Origin: Flavobacteriales bacterium
Lineage (GTDB): Bacteria > Bacteroidota > Bacteroidia > Flavobacteriales > Parvicellaceae
Assembly: GCA_014239715.1 (NCBI GenBank)
Contig: JAAZYJ010000123.1
Span: forward strand, 1 to 7,520
Direction of reading: 5' to 3'
Length of the DNA: 7,520 nt
Notes under the pieces: model-generated
What the model was told of the DNA's origin: nothing
The model's database searches: none
Seen by the model: only the letters and a program-made list of their open reading frames with translations
Program-made: the position numbers and the translations under genes
Shown: positions 1 through 7,256 of the stretch, one piece after another
How the letters are laid out: every line of letters starts with the position of its first letter
Numbering within the stretch: position 1 is the first letter of the stretch

Positions 1-855
1 AGTTGAAGATACGGGTATATCTGAATTTGGAATGGCAAAAGTAGATCTGATCACCTTGTACCCAAAGTACGTTGTATCGATTACGTCTATTTGTGTTCCA
101 CCGGCATTGGTATAGCTTACAATTAGTTTGTGATTAAAGCTCAGGGATGTGGATGCGTTGCTGGCGCCCGCGGAAACCGCCTCCACATATCCTGAAGGTG
201 CGGATCCGGAATAATAGGCATTGACAGTGCTCATACTTGCTGAGTGCGATGCCCCCATCCCATAACGCAAAGCCGCCCAACCTTCTCCCGATTCGTATTT
301 AGATCTGGACAATCCTTCATGCTGATCTCCAATGAAATATTCCTGATGATATGTTGCTGTATTTGTTCTCCAACAATACTCCGAGTTGGTATAACCTGAA
401 AAATCAACGTCGGTTTCCTGCTTAATTCTTCTATTACTTAACGAGCCGTTCCAGGTTAGAAAATAGCGTATGCTGTCACTTGTAAATGATTTGTCCCTAT
501 TCATGATCAATGACGGGTCATCAAATAAGCTACTATCTAACCAGGTGTCATTTTTTTCGGCATAGAAGAGCAGGTAATCAGACGCATTGAATACACCATC
601 TGACTCCCCCTCTATATGAATATAAAGCTCTTGCTCCCTTCCAAAAAGTTGAAGGTTGCGTGGATCAATGCTTGACAGGTCATCTCCAGTTTCCGCTAAC
701 ACATTGGCCAGCGTAGTTGAATCGATCCTGTATACCCCTGTTTCTACAATGGGTATTTCATAATACTTTTGTGAGTAATCGATCCATTCATTTCCATATT
801 GGCCCCAAAGAAAAAAAGGAGTAAAGAGGCTGAATATGAGCAGAATGCGCGTCAT
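1..855 (-). CDS. porU2: Probable T9SS sortase PorU2, N-terminal part (truncated by window)
   Basis: The reverse strand is open without a stop from an ATG at 855 to base 1, giving the first 285 residues (begins MTRILLIFSLFTPFFLWGQ). Residues 1-18 look like a signal peptide with cleavage before Q19. The mature start, YGNEWIDYSQKYYEIPIVET then GVYRID, and the following region (NLQLFGREQELYIHIEGESD, then DYLLFYAEKND) match the N-terminal beta-rich region of PorU-type proteins as I recall them; the GNEWIDYSQKYY opening is more like the second type, PorU2, than canonical PorU. Family members are gingipain-like (C25) cysteine peptidases at the cell surface that remove the C-terminal sorting signal of T9SS cargo. 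The catalytic domain lies beyond the window, so its Cys/His pair cannot be checked. The ATG sits 4 bases after the upstream porV2-like stop with no visible Shine-Dalgarno site, so the two are almost certainly co-transcribed. The family call is firmer than the PorU2 subtype. Confidence 0.72.
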   Translation of the reverse strand, partial: MTRILLIFSLFTPFFLWGQYGNEWIDYSQKYYEIPIVETGVYRIDSTTLANVLAETGDDLSSIDPRNLQLFGREQELYIHIEGESDGVFNASDYLLFYAEKNDTWLDSSLFDDPSLIMNRDKSFTSDSIRYFLTWNGSLSNRRIKQETDVDFSGYTNSEYCWRTNTATYHQEYFIGDQHEGLSRSKYESGEGWAALRYGMGASHSASMSTVNAYYSGSAPSGYVEAVSAGASNASTSLSFNHKLIVSYTNAGGTQIDVIDTTYFGYKVIRSTFAIPNSDIPVSST

Positions 856-859
856 GAAA

Positions 860-1954
860 TTATTTTGGCTGTGGTTTTGCAATATCGAACTTCAGAGAAA
901 ATATATTAGAGTAAAGTGCCGCCGAGGCGTCCCCAAGATCAGTAAGCGCGTAGTCCAGCGCAATTCTTTTGATCTTTACCCCAATTCCGATATTAGGCTG
1001 AACAGTAAGGGTTTCATTTCCTGCAACATCCATTTCGTATTGAAGATAACCTATTCCAGCTCTTAGAAATACAAGATCATTATAGCCCATTTCCAGACCA
1101 AGATGCGGATCAATACTTGCGAATCCGGATTTGATCAACGTGTTTCTTTTTCCATCAAAGGTCACATCTACATCAAGCTCAGGTGTAATTGAGAATTTTT
1201 CTTTGATCACCATTCTTCGTGCAACGCCCAAAAGCAGACGGGGCAATGTCAGCTCGACCGAGTTTTCCGGGATTTCATTTCCGGTGAGTGTAAATGTTTC
1301 GATCATTTGGTCACTCAACGAATAAGACCATGCATTAAACGTTGTTGTTACGTCCCGAAAAGTAGCACCAAACATCCAGTTGTTCCGCTCATATCTTGCT
1401 CCTAGATCAATTCCAAATCCCCATGACCTGCCAAACGTTCCTACTTTACGGTGTACAATTTTAGCATTGGCTCCAAGCTCCAGCCCTTTGATCCTCCTGG
1501 CATAGGAAAATATAAACCCATAATCCGCCGCAGAAAATGTGGTGATCCTATCGTAATCTATGTTCCCCTGAGCATCTATTAATTCCGTTGTATTCGGAAT
1601 ATCATCTACACCGAAGCGAACCATTGAGATTCCGAATGCGCTTGAGCTGTCAATTTTCTTGGCAAATGCACCATAATCATACTTCGCTAAACCCGCAAAG
1701 TACTCCGCATGCATTAATCCGATATGTATATCCTCATTAAGAGAAAGCAAACCTGCAGGGTTCCAATACCCTGCCGTTATATCCGTAGTTGTTGCTATTA
1801 CGCTGTTAGACATTCCAAGGCTTCTGGCGCCTACACCAATCTGCAGAAACTCATTTGAGTATTTAGGTGTCAGGTCGGCCTCGTTACCGTTCTGTGCGTT
1901 CACTCCAAAACCAAGCAAAAGGAGTATAGTTGTTAAAGTGGTTAAGTCTTTCAT
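860..1954 (-). CDS. porV2: PorV/PorQ-family outer-membrane protein, probably PorV2
   Basis: This 364-residue protein has a signal peptide (residues 1-20, cleavage after VNA, mature N-terminus Q21). It is followed by the hallmark opening of the PorV/PorQ family, FLQIGVGARSLGMSNS, and then the D-x-T-x-G-Y-WNPAGL segment (about residues 36-70). The rest alternates short amphipathic strands typical of a FadL-like outer-membrane beta-barrel, ending in NIFSLKFDI plus a short polar tail. In the T9SS, PorV shuttles cargo from the translocon to the PorU sortase at the outer membrane; this protein presumably serves the PorU-like protein encoded 4 bases downstream. Gene order here is porV then porU, whereas canonical loci I know usually run porU then porV, and no gldJ is adjacent in this window. 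This, with the PorU2-like partner, suggests the PorV2 subtype. A canonical PorV or another PorV/PorQ paralogue remains possible. The start at 1954 is the only one giving a complete signal peptide. Confidence 0.78.
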   Translation of the reverse strand: MKDLTTLTTILLLLGFGVNAQNGNEADLTPKYSNEFLQIGVGARSLGMSNSVIATTTDITAGYWNPAGLLSLNEDIHIGLMHAEYFAGLAKYDYGAFAKKIDSSSAFGISMVRFGVDDIPNTTELIDAQGNIDYDRITTFSAADYGFIFSYARRIKGLELGANAKIVHRKVGTFGRSWGFGIDLGARYERNNWMFGATFRDVTTTFNAWSYSLSDQMIETFTLTGNEIPENSVELTLPRLLLGVARRMVIKEKFSITPELDVDVTFDGKRNTLIKSGFASIDPHLGLEMGYNDLVFLRAGIGYLQYEMDVAGNETLTVQPNIGIGVKIKRIALDYALTDLGDASAALYSNIFSLKFDIAKPQPK

Positions 1955-2059
1955 TCGAGTACTAAAAATACAATAGTTTTACCATTGTGCATTAAACAAT
2001 GGGATTAAAACCCATTTTTTCCAAATAAATTGTCCGTTTTATGCCTATTTTGTGAAAGG
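1955..2059. promoter_or_regulatory. Divergent AT-rich spacer between porV2 and pssA, presumed to hold both promoters
   Basis: This 105-base spacer separates two divergent transcription units and codes for nothing recognisable. On the minus strand, TATTTTTA (1970 to 1963) matches 7 of 8 positions of the Bacteroidota -7 consensus TAnnTTTG and lies 8 bases before the porV2 ATG; a TTG at 1999-1997 is at roughly the right distance for a -33 element. On the plus strand, TAAATTG (2026-2032) and TATTTTG (2046-2052) are imperfect -7 candidates for pssA. None is a full match with a good -33 element, so the exact promoters are uncertain. Two overlapping inverted repeats lie in the middle of the spacer. 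Confidence 0.4.
1982..2020 (+). repeat. Two overlapping, mutually exclusive inverted repeats upstream of pssA
   Basis: CCATTGT (1982-1988) and ACAATGG (1996-2002) form a perfect 7-base inverted repeat with a 7-base loop. AATGGG (1998-2003) and CCCATT (2011-2016) form a second perfect 6-base inverted repeat, also with a 7-base loop, followed by T residues to 2020. The two share bases 1998-2002, so in RNA only one stem can form at a time. The second has the outline of a weak intrinsic terminator reading toward pssA, and the first could act as its competitor. The first could equally be a DNA operator read by a dimeric regulator of porV2 or pssA. Stems are short and AT-rich, so function is inference only. 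Confidence 0.4.
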
Positions 2060-2905
2060 ATGTCTATAAAAAATCAAATCCCTAACACCCTGACCTGCAT
2101 CAATATATTATGCGGTTGCGTAAGTTTGGTCTACGCCGCCAACGACCAATTCATCTGGTCGTCATATATGATCTTTATCGCTGTACTTTTCGATTTTGCT
2201 GATGGGATGACTGCCCGACTATTATCGGCTCAAACACCGTTGGGCAAGCAATTGGATTCTTTAGCAGACATGGTTTCATTTGGTGTAGCGCCCGGTTTCT
2301 TAATGTACCAACTAATGATCTATTTGATCGGTCTTAAATCGCTTATGCTGCCTGAATCGTTAGTTACCCAGCTGGCTGAAGATTACCAAAAAATAACTTT
2401 TATCGATGATCTGTTTCCATACATCGCTTTCATTATTCCGGTTTTCACCGCGATCAGACTTGCGAAATTCAATCTTGACCCTTCACAGGCAACGGAGTTT
2501 AAAGGGTTGGCATCTCCCGGGAACGCTGTATTTATGGCTGGGCTTAGTATTTACATCGTCCCTGAAATAGAAAGTATTGCAGAAGGGTTAAAGAATCTTG
2601 GACTAAATGGTAACTCAATAGATCCTGATTTTGTAACTGTTTTTCTGATCGGCTTAGGTGCAGCCGTCGTGATCATGTCCGTTTTGATGATCGTTCCTGT
2701 ACGAATGTTCTCATTCAAATTTGCGAATGTAACGTTGAATGATAATAAAATTCGATATCTCTTCCTGCTCGCCTGTTTGGCTGTAATTTCTTTTGCATTA
2801 TTATCCAAAAACCTCTTTGCAGCTATACCAATAATCATACTTTTGTATGTAGGATTATCAATGATCCATAACCTATTTAGAAATAAAGATGAAATTCAAA
2901 GCTGA
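2060..2905 (+). CDS. pssA: CDP-diacylglycerol--serine O-phosphatidyltransferase
   Basis: This 281-residue integral membrane enzyme transfers phosphatidyl from CDP-diacylglycerol to L-serine, making phosphatidylserine, the precursor of phosphatidylethanolamine. The full CDP-alcohol phosphatidyltransferase signature D-x2-DG-x2-AR-x8-G-x3-D-x3-D is intact: D45, D48, G49, A52, R53, G62, D66 and D70, the metal- and substrate-binding residues. The opening MSIKNQIPNTLTCINILCGC is typical of Bacteroidota PssA, and several hydrophobic segments follow, with a strongly hydrophobic last third (about 205-275). I chose the ATG at 2060 because family proteins start here; an in-frame TTG at 2030 would add ten unlike residues. 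GAAAGG abuts this ATG directly, too close to be a normal Shine-Dalgarno site. The 3' end overlaps purS by 17 bases, implying co-transcription. No psd (decarboxylase) gene lies in this window. Confidence 0.92.
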   Translation: MSIKNQIPNTLTCINILCGCVSLVYAANDQFIWSSYMIFIAVLFDFADGMTARLLSAQTPLGKQLDSLADMVSFGVAPGFLMYQLMIYLIGLKSLMLPESLVTQLAEDYQKITFIDDLFPYIAFIIPVFTAIRLAKFNLDPSQATEFKGLASPGNAVFMAGLSIYIVPEIESIAEGLKNLGLNGNSIDPDFVTVFLIGLGAAVVIMSVLMIVPVRMFSFKFANVTLNDNKIRYLFLLACLAVISFALLSKNLFAAIPIIILLYVGLSMIHNLFRNKDEIQS

Positions 2906-3140
2906 GATAGATGTAATGCCTTTAGAGGCAATTTTGGATCCACAAGGAAAAGCAGTAACACAGAGCATGGGTAACATTGGCCTCGAAGAAATTACGAATG
3001 TTAGAATTGGTAAGCACGTTACGCTTTTTGTCGAGTGTGATTCGGAAGCTTCGGCCAATGAAAAAGTGGAAGCTGCCTGCAAAAAAATGTTGTGTAACGA
3101 AATAATGGAAAGTTATTCTTTTGCGCTTTCAGAAGTTTGA
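2889..3140 (+). CDS. purS: Phosphoribosylformylglycinamidine synthase subunit PurS
   Basis: This 83-residue protein has the usual length and pattern of PurS: an opening beta strand ([11 protein letters not shown]), the ILDPQGKAV segment (residues 15-23), then NVRIGKHV (37-44), and a closing helix with [15 protein letters not shown]. PurS bridges PurQ (glutaminase) and the small-form PurL (synthetase) in the complex that converts FGAR to FGAM in purine biosynthesis, in the cytosol. Its presence implies that this organism uses the separate PurS/PurQ/PurL form, not only a single large PurL; neither purQ nor purL is in this window. The ATG lies inside the 3' end of pssA, so translation is probably coupled to that gene. 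The last 28 bases overlap the end of lptB on the opposite strand. Confidence 0.9.
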   Translation: MKFKAEIDVMPLEAILDPQGKAVTQSMGNIGLEEITNVRIGKHVTLFVECDSEASANEKVEAACKKMLCNEIMESYSFALSEV

Positions 3141-3874
3141 TCGGATTTTTTCCTGAGCTCAAAATTCTGACCTAAATATACCTTTCTTACAATGGGATCT
3201 TCGGCTAGTTCTTCTGAATTTCCGGCTCTAAGGATGCTCCCTTCAAAAAGCAAATAAGTTCTGTCCGTTATCGAAAGGGTTTCCTGCACATTATGGTCGG
3301 TAATGAGTATGCCGATGTTTTTCTCTTTCAGCTGATAGACGATCTTTTGGATATCTTCCACAGCAATCGGATCTACTCCGGCGAAAGGTTCGTCAAGCAA
3401 AATGAAATTAGGGTCTACTGCAAGGGCCCTTGCAATTTCTGTACGTCTTTTTTCACCGCCGGAAAGGTTTTGGCCTTTGTTCTTTCTAACATGGTTTAAA
3501 CTAAACTCCTCCAATAGCTCTTCCAATCTATCCTTTTGTTCTGCTTTTGACTTCTTTGTGCCCTGCAAAATGGCTTTTATATTGTCTTCTACAGAAAGCT
3601 TTCTAAAAACAGATACTTCCTGCGGTAAATAGCCTATCCCCATTTTTGCACGTTTATACATGGGCACACCGGTAATGTTCACTTCATCCAAAAAGACATT
3701 TCCTGAATCAGGTTTAACCAATCCGACTACCATGTAGAAAGAAGTACTTTTACCTGCTCCATTCGGGCCCAACAGACCAACAATTTCACCCTGCTTAACC
3801 TCTACCGAAACATCATTAACCACCTTCCTCCCTTTATAGGACTTGTTGATCTTGTCTATTCTTAACGTACCCAT
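3113..3874 (-). CDS. lptB: LPS export ABC transporter ATPase LptB
   Basis: This 253-residue ABC ATPase powers extraction of lipopolysaccharide from the inner membrane by the LptB2FG complex. All nucleotide-binding motifs are present: Walker A GPNGAGKS (36-43), Q-loop Q85, signature LSGGE (137-141), Walker B FILLDE with catalytic E162 (157-162), D-loop AGVDP (165-169) and switch histidine H194. The stretch [13 protein letters not shown] (87-99), including F90, resembles the LptB groove that docks the LptF/LptG coupling helices, which separates it from generic ABC ATPases such as LivG-like proteins. A charged tail of roughly a dozen residues follows the conserved YLGQNFEL; part of it is encoded in the 28-base overlap with purS. 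It is the last gene of the tatC run, 42 bases after the DUF5686 gene. No lptF, lptG, lptA or lptC is in the window. TAATTTTA in the spacer is a weak -7 candidate for a secondary promoter. Confidence 0.93.
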   Translation of the reverse strand: MGTLRIDKINKSYKGRKVVNDVSVEVKQGEIVGLLGPNGAGKSTSFYMVVGLVKPDSGNVFLDEVNITGVPMYKRAKMGIGYLPQEVSVFRKLSVEDNIKAILQGTKKSKAEQKDRLEELLEEFSLNHVRKNKGQNLSGGEKRRTEIARALAVDPNFILLDEPFAGVDPIAVEDIQKIVYQLKEKNIGILITDHNVQETLSITDRTYLLFEGSILRAGNSEELAEDPIVRKVYLGQNFELRKKSDQTSESAKE

Positions 3875-3916
3875 TTATCGTAAAATTAGTATTTATGAAC
3901 CTAATTCCGGCATTTG

Positions 3917-6388
3917 TTAGAATTCTACCTGAAACTTACAGCGTATTCCGAACTTGTACACGTTCACTCCTTCAAAAGAATTGTCCCAGTAAGCCAGTCT
4001 CCATAAAGCTTCGACACGAAATACCTGAAAAATGTTTTCTATACCAACTGAAGCCTCAGAATAGGGTTTGCTGCTTAACGATGAAGTAAAATAAGGCAAT
4101 GCCATTTCGTTGGTGTGTTGCTCGTTCAATCTGCCATAAATGGCTTTAAAAGTAGCCACCTCTCTCCATTTTAGTTTTCTGAATAGCGGGATCTTGTTAA
4201 ATAACAACCCGTCAAAATGATGTTCGCATGCAACACTTATATATTCATCACTTACAAACTCTGCGATGTTCATCATATTATAGGCAAAAGTGTTATATAT
4301 CCATGTTTCATTTCCGACATGAATTTCAAGCAGCGGATAAGGAACAGCTCCCCAGACCTTCCCAATTTCACAACGGTATTTAAAATTTCCCAGTATGCCC
4401 AAAGCCAGTTTATGCTGCCAACCGATTATGGCTTTGTGGTATTCGTAATCGCTTCCCAGCACCCCTTTGAGGCCGTATGTGTATTGTGCAGTAATTATTG
4501 GTTTTTTGGTTCCTAAACTGACTCTGTCAAATTCGCCTGCCAAAAATTGCTCTTTCTGGGCCCAACGCGTTCTGATAATAATTTCTGAAGACGTAATTGA
4601 GTTCCCATCATTTACAAACGGATCTCCGGTAAATTGAAAGTCCGGAATTATGCCGAGCGGTCCAAACTGTGTTCTTCTAAGCACTATTGTGCTTGATAGC
4701 CCTTGATACCACTCTCTGGTATAGCTTAATCGTGCTTCCTCTATATCAGACAATTTATTCAACGGGTTTCTTCTTAAAAAAGAGGACAAAGCTCTATAAT
4801 CTCGAAACGCATTCTGACTTAATCCAAGTTGCTCTATGTCTTTTTTATAGGCGATGTGAAACATACGTCTGGGTTGTTTTGTAACAAAAAATCTCGTGCC
4901 GAACCCATACTTCCATTTTTCATCTTTTAATCCATATGCCCCGTACCCGGACAGTTCAAGCATAGTACTAAATGAATTGCTTGTTCGAATGCCCAGGCCA
5001 AATCGATTTCCTTCAACCTCATTGTAGCTGTAGAGGGATGAATACGGGCCCAGCTCTATTGGCCCCAACACCTTCCATCCACTGATCAGAGTAGTGACAG
5101 CGTCTACATACGTGCGGACGATCGGCACATTTCCTAACGTGTCTATCATTTCAAAAATGCCCTTTTGATTTTTTGTTAGTGTATCGTGCCTGTTATTTTC
5201 CCAAAACGAATCCGTTTTTTCTGAAGCATCTTTTAAAACAACGATGTGGTCCGATCCATTGTAAAATTCCGGAGGACGTTTTTGATTGATAACAAAATTG
5301 TCGTACGAAGCGAATTTTCTTCCATAAAACCCCAGTTCTCCATCAACGATATTAAAGTCGATCCATAGCTCATCTTTTGTGAGCATCCACACCTCTTCTT
5401 CCACCTGACTGAATTCCTGAGTTACTTTTAGTTCTTTGATGAAGTTAATATTGGCATCTTCTGCAATTGTTCCTTCTACTCGGCGCACGGCATAAGTCGT
5501 GTCATGTATGAATAGGTCCCCATGGAAAGTAAGTTCTCCTTTTCGCTTTGGAACAAACGTTAAATGGTAGCACCAATATCCATCTACCTCCACAGAATCC
5601 AGCAAGTAATATTTGTAATAAGCAAAGCCATTGTTGGCAACAGGGCTCACAAAGTTCTTCCCAAAAACAGGAACCTGATTGTCGTATATGTTAACCTGCT
5701 GATACATGTCTCCTGTGAACTGAGAAACACTTTTATTGTCGACCCCTGACACTCTTGTTGCCTTGATAATTTCTTTGTTCTTCTTTGGATCCTTTTGGAA
5801 ATAATAGTCGGACAATGACTCTGTCATAAAGGCCGGTAAAAACGGTTTTCTTTCAGAGCTATCAATATTGTCAAATATGAAATCGAATTTTCTGAACCAC
5901 CTCTTTTTAATAAAACTTGAGTCTATGTTATTCAGATCCAGCTCCAGTTTGTTGTAGAGCTCGTATTCATAAGAATCTAATTTTTCACGGTTGTTTATTT
6001 TTTTATTTGCAATTACACGTCGCATTATCGGGTGGGCGGGGTTCTCGCGTTCGACGGGCACCACCGTTATTGCCGGCAACCCCTCAACTTCTTCCACCAT
6101 AACCACATTCAACTTCTGAGCCTTGTCTTTTTGCACAAAAAAGTACTGGGTTACAAATGTCGGGTATGCTACTTCCAGTGTGTCAGTAGCGTAATATGTG
6201 TCGAGTAAAAAGTTGCCATTCCGATCTGTAGACGTACCGATCTTCGTCCCCTTGAACTTAAGTACAACGCCCGGTAGCGGCTCACCAAATGTAGCATCTG
6301 TAATCACTCCATATACCTTGGTTTTCTGTGCGAACAGACTACTGGCAATCAGAAACAAAACAAGAAGAGTACTCAGCCTCTGCAGCAT
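3917..6388 (-). CDS. DUF5686 outer-membrane protein with carboxypeptidase regulatory-like domain
   Basis: This 823-residue envelope protein has a signal peptide (1-20, cleavage LFA before Q21) and a carboxypeptidase-regulatory-like beta-sandwich (about 24-98; VYGVITDATFGEPLPGVVLK, then GTSTDRNGNF). A linker ending in the family-typical NPAHPIMRRVIANKK (116-130) leads into the DUF5686 region. Within it, residues 260-350 show alternating strands (YYLLDSVEVDGYWCYHLTFV, then KGELTFHGDLFIHDTTYAVR) that resemble LolA/LolB-like half-barrels. From about 436 to the end the pattern is that of an outer-membrane beta-barrel, starting near NEVEGNRFGLGIRTSNS and closing with FGIRCKFQVEF, whose terminal F fits recognition by BamA. 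There is no TonB box or plug domain, so it is not a TonB-dependent receptor. The molecular function of this family is unknown to me. It sits between tatC and lptB, 21 and 42 bases apart, which suggests a role in envelope biogenesis. Confidence 0.85.
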   Translation of the reverse strand: MLQRLSTLLVLFLIASSLFAQKTKVYGVITDATFGEPLPGVVLKFKGTKIGTSTDRNGNFLLDTYYATDTLEVAYPTFVTQYFFVQKDKAQKLNVVMVEEVEGLPAITVVPVERENPAHPIMRRVIANKKINNREKLDSYEYELYNKLELDLNNIDSSFIKKRWFRKFDFIFDNIDSSERKPFLPAFMTESLSDYYFQKDPKKNKEIIKATRVSGVDNKSVSQFTGDMYQQVNIYDNQVPVFGKNFVSPVANNGFAYYKYYLLDSVEVDGYWCYHLTFVPKRKGELTFHGDLFIHDTTYAVRRVEGTIAEDANINFIKELKVTQEFSQVEEEVWMLTKDELWIDFNIVDGELGFYGRKFASYDNFVINQKRPPEFYNGSDHIVVLKDASEKTDSFWENNRHDTLTKNQKGIFEMIDTLGNVPIVRTYVDAVTTLISGWKVLGPIELGPYSSLYSYNEVEGNRFGLGIRTSNSFSTMLELSGYGAYGLKDEKWKYGFGTRFFVTKQPRRMFHIAYKKDIEQLGLSQNAFRDYRALSSFLRRNPLNKLSDIEEARLSYTREWYQGLSSTIVLRRTQFGPLGIIPDFQFTGDPFVNDGNSITSSEIIIRTRWAQKEQFLAGEFDRVSLGTKKPIITAQYTYGLKGVLGSDYEYHKAIIGWQHKLALGILGNFKYRCEIGKVWGAVPYPLLEIHVGNETWIYNTFAYNMMNIAEFVSDEYISVACEHHFDGLLFNKIPLFRKLKWREVATFKAIYGRLNEQHTNEMALPYFTSSLSSKPYSEASVGIENIFQVFRVEALWRLAYWDNSFEGVNVYKFGIRCKFQVEF

Positions 6389-6409
6389 AGGGTAAATGTA
6401 ATAAACAAA

Positions 6410-7249
6410 CTAACGTTTGACTTCTTGTTTTCGTCTAACAACCGCCTTTGAAACATAAATGCCAGATTCATACAGAAGCATTATTGGAATTGCTACCATA
6501 ACCTGAGATATTACATCAGGAGGAGTAATTAAAGCTGACAGTATCAAAACAACTACAATGGCATGTTTTCTGTATTTTTTCAGCAGCTCCGGGGTAACCA
6601 AACCGAGCTTGGTTGCTATATAAATAACAACAGGAAGCTCAAAGAACAGGCCTGTCAAAAATGTTGTTGTTGTGATCATACTCAGATAGGAGTTGATCCT
6701 AAAGTTGTTATCCACATTATCAAGGATCTTATAGTTTCCGAAGAACTGTACGCATAGCGGAGAGATCAAAAAATATCCAAAACCAATTCCAAGAAAAAAC
6801 AGAACCGAAGCCCAAAATATGACTCCTTTTGATACATTAAGCTCTTTCTCTTTTAATGCTGGCCTAACAAAGCCCCACATCTGCCAGAAAATAAATGGGA
6901 AAGCGACGATCAGCCCTCCAATTAAGGCCATATACATGTTCGTGTTAAACTGCCCGGTCATATCAAGTGACTGGATCGACTTTATCTGTATTGTCTCAAT
7001 ACACATGCCGTCTCCCATACCAATCATCTGTCCGAGATCACACAAAAACTTGTATGTAATGAAATCGGCTTCCTTCATGTTCATGAAAACCGTCTTCACA
7101 ATAGGTTCAGTAAAAATGAAGATCACGACGGCAACGGCAATAACAGAAATGGAAGACTTAACGAGTCGCCAGCGCAATTCCTCCAAATGGCCTAAAAATG
7201 ACATTTGTCCACTTTGTTGTTTGGAGTTCTTCTCTTCTTTTTTGCTCAT
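6410..7249 (-). CDS. tatC: Sec-independent (twin-arginine) protein translocase subunit TatC
   Basis: This 279-residue inner-membrane protein is the signal-peptide receptor of the Tat pathway, which exports folded proteins with twin-arginine signals. The N-terminal HLEELR (21-26) carries the conserved glutamate (E24) equivalent to E15 of E. coli TatC. PALKEKE (130-136) after the second membrane segment carries E136, corresponding by alignment by eye to E. coli E103. ITPPD (241-245) and the final helix ending near E261 also match the family. Six membrane segments fit at about 31-48, 104-126, 143-163, 191-212, 229-242 and 247-263. The first periplasmic loop is long (about 49-103), as in Bacteroidota. 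I chose the ATG at 7249; an in-frame ATG at 7291 would prepend unlike residues and span a good promoter match. No tatA or tatB is nearby. It heads a run with the DUF5686 gene and lptB. Confidence 0.93.
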   Translation of the reverse strand: MSKKEEKNSKQQSGQMSFLGHLEELRWRLVKSSISVIAVAVVIFIFTEPIVKTVFMNMKEADFITYKFLCDLGQMIGMGDGMCIETIQIKSIQSLDMTGQFNTNMYMALIGGLIVAFPFIFWQMWGFVRPALKEKELNVSKGVIFWASVLFFLGIGFGYFLISPLCVQFFGNYKILDNVDNNFRINSYLSMITTTTFLTGLFFELPVVIYIATKLGLVTPELLKKYRKHAIVVVLILSALITPPDVISQVMVAIPIMLLYESGIYVSKAVVRRKQEVKR

Positions 7250-7256
7250 CAGTGGG

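Noticed and set aside
2030..2059. Upstream in-frame TTG start for pssA adding ten residues (SVLCLFCER).
   Set aside because: The added residues are unlike PssA N-termini, the start codon is weak, and the ATG at 2060 gives the typical MSIKNQIPN opening.
2551..2838. 95-codon minus-strand open frame within pssA.
   Set aside because: It is antisense to the membrane segments of PssA, with no recognisable product.
4217..4516. 99-codon plus-strand open frame within the DUF5686 gene.
   Set aside because: It is opposite the barrel-encoding region with no family resemblance or start signal; a shadow.
3917..6388. Reading the large protein as a TonB-dependent (SusC-like) receptor.
   Set aside because: It has the regulatory-like N-terminal domain seen in some receptors but no plug domain or TonB box, and the NPAHPIMRR segment with the following region fits DUF5686.
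6405..6420. CAAAC-TAAC-GTTTG inverted repeat at the tatC stop as a terminator.
   Set aside because: Only five AT-rich pairs with a four-base loop and no T run on the minus strand; it is 21 bases before the next gene in the same run.
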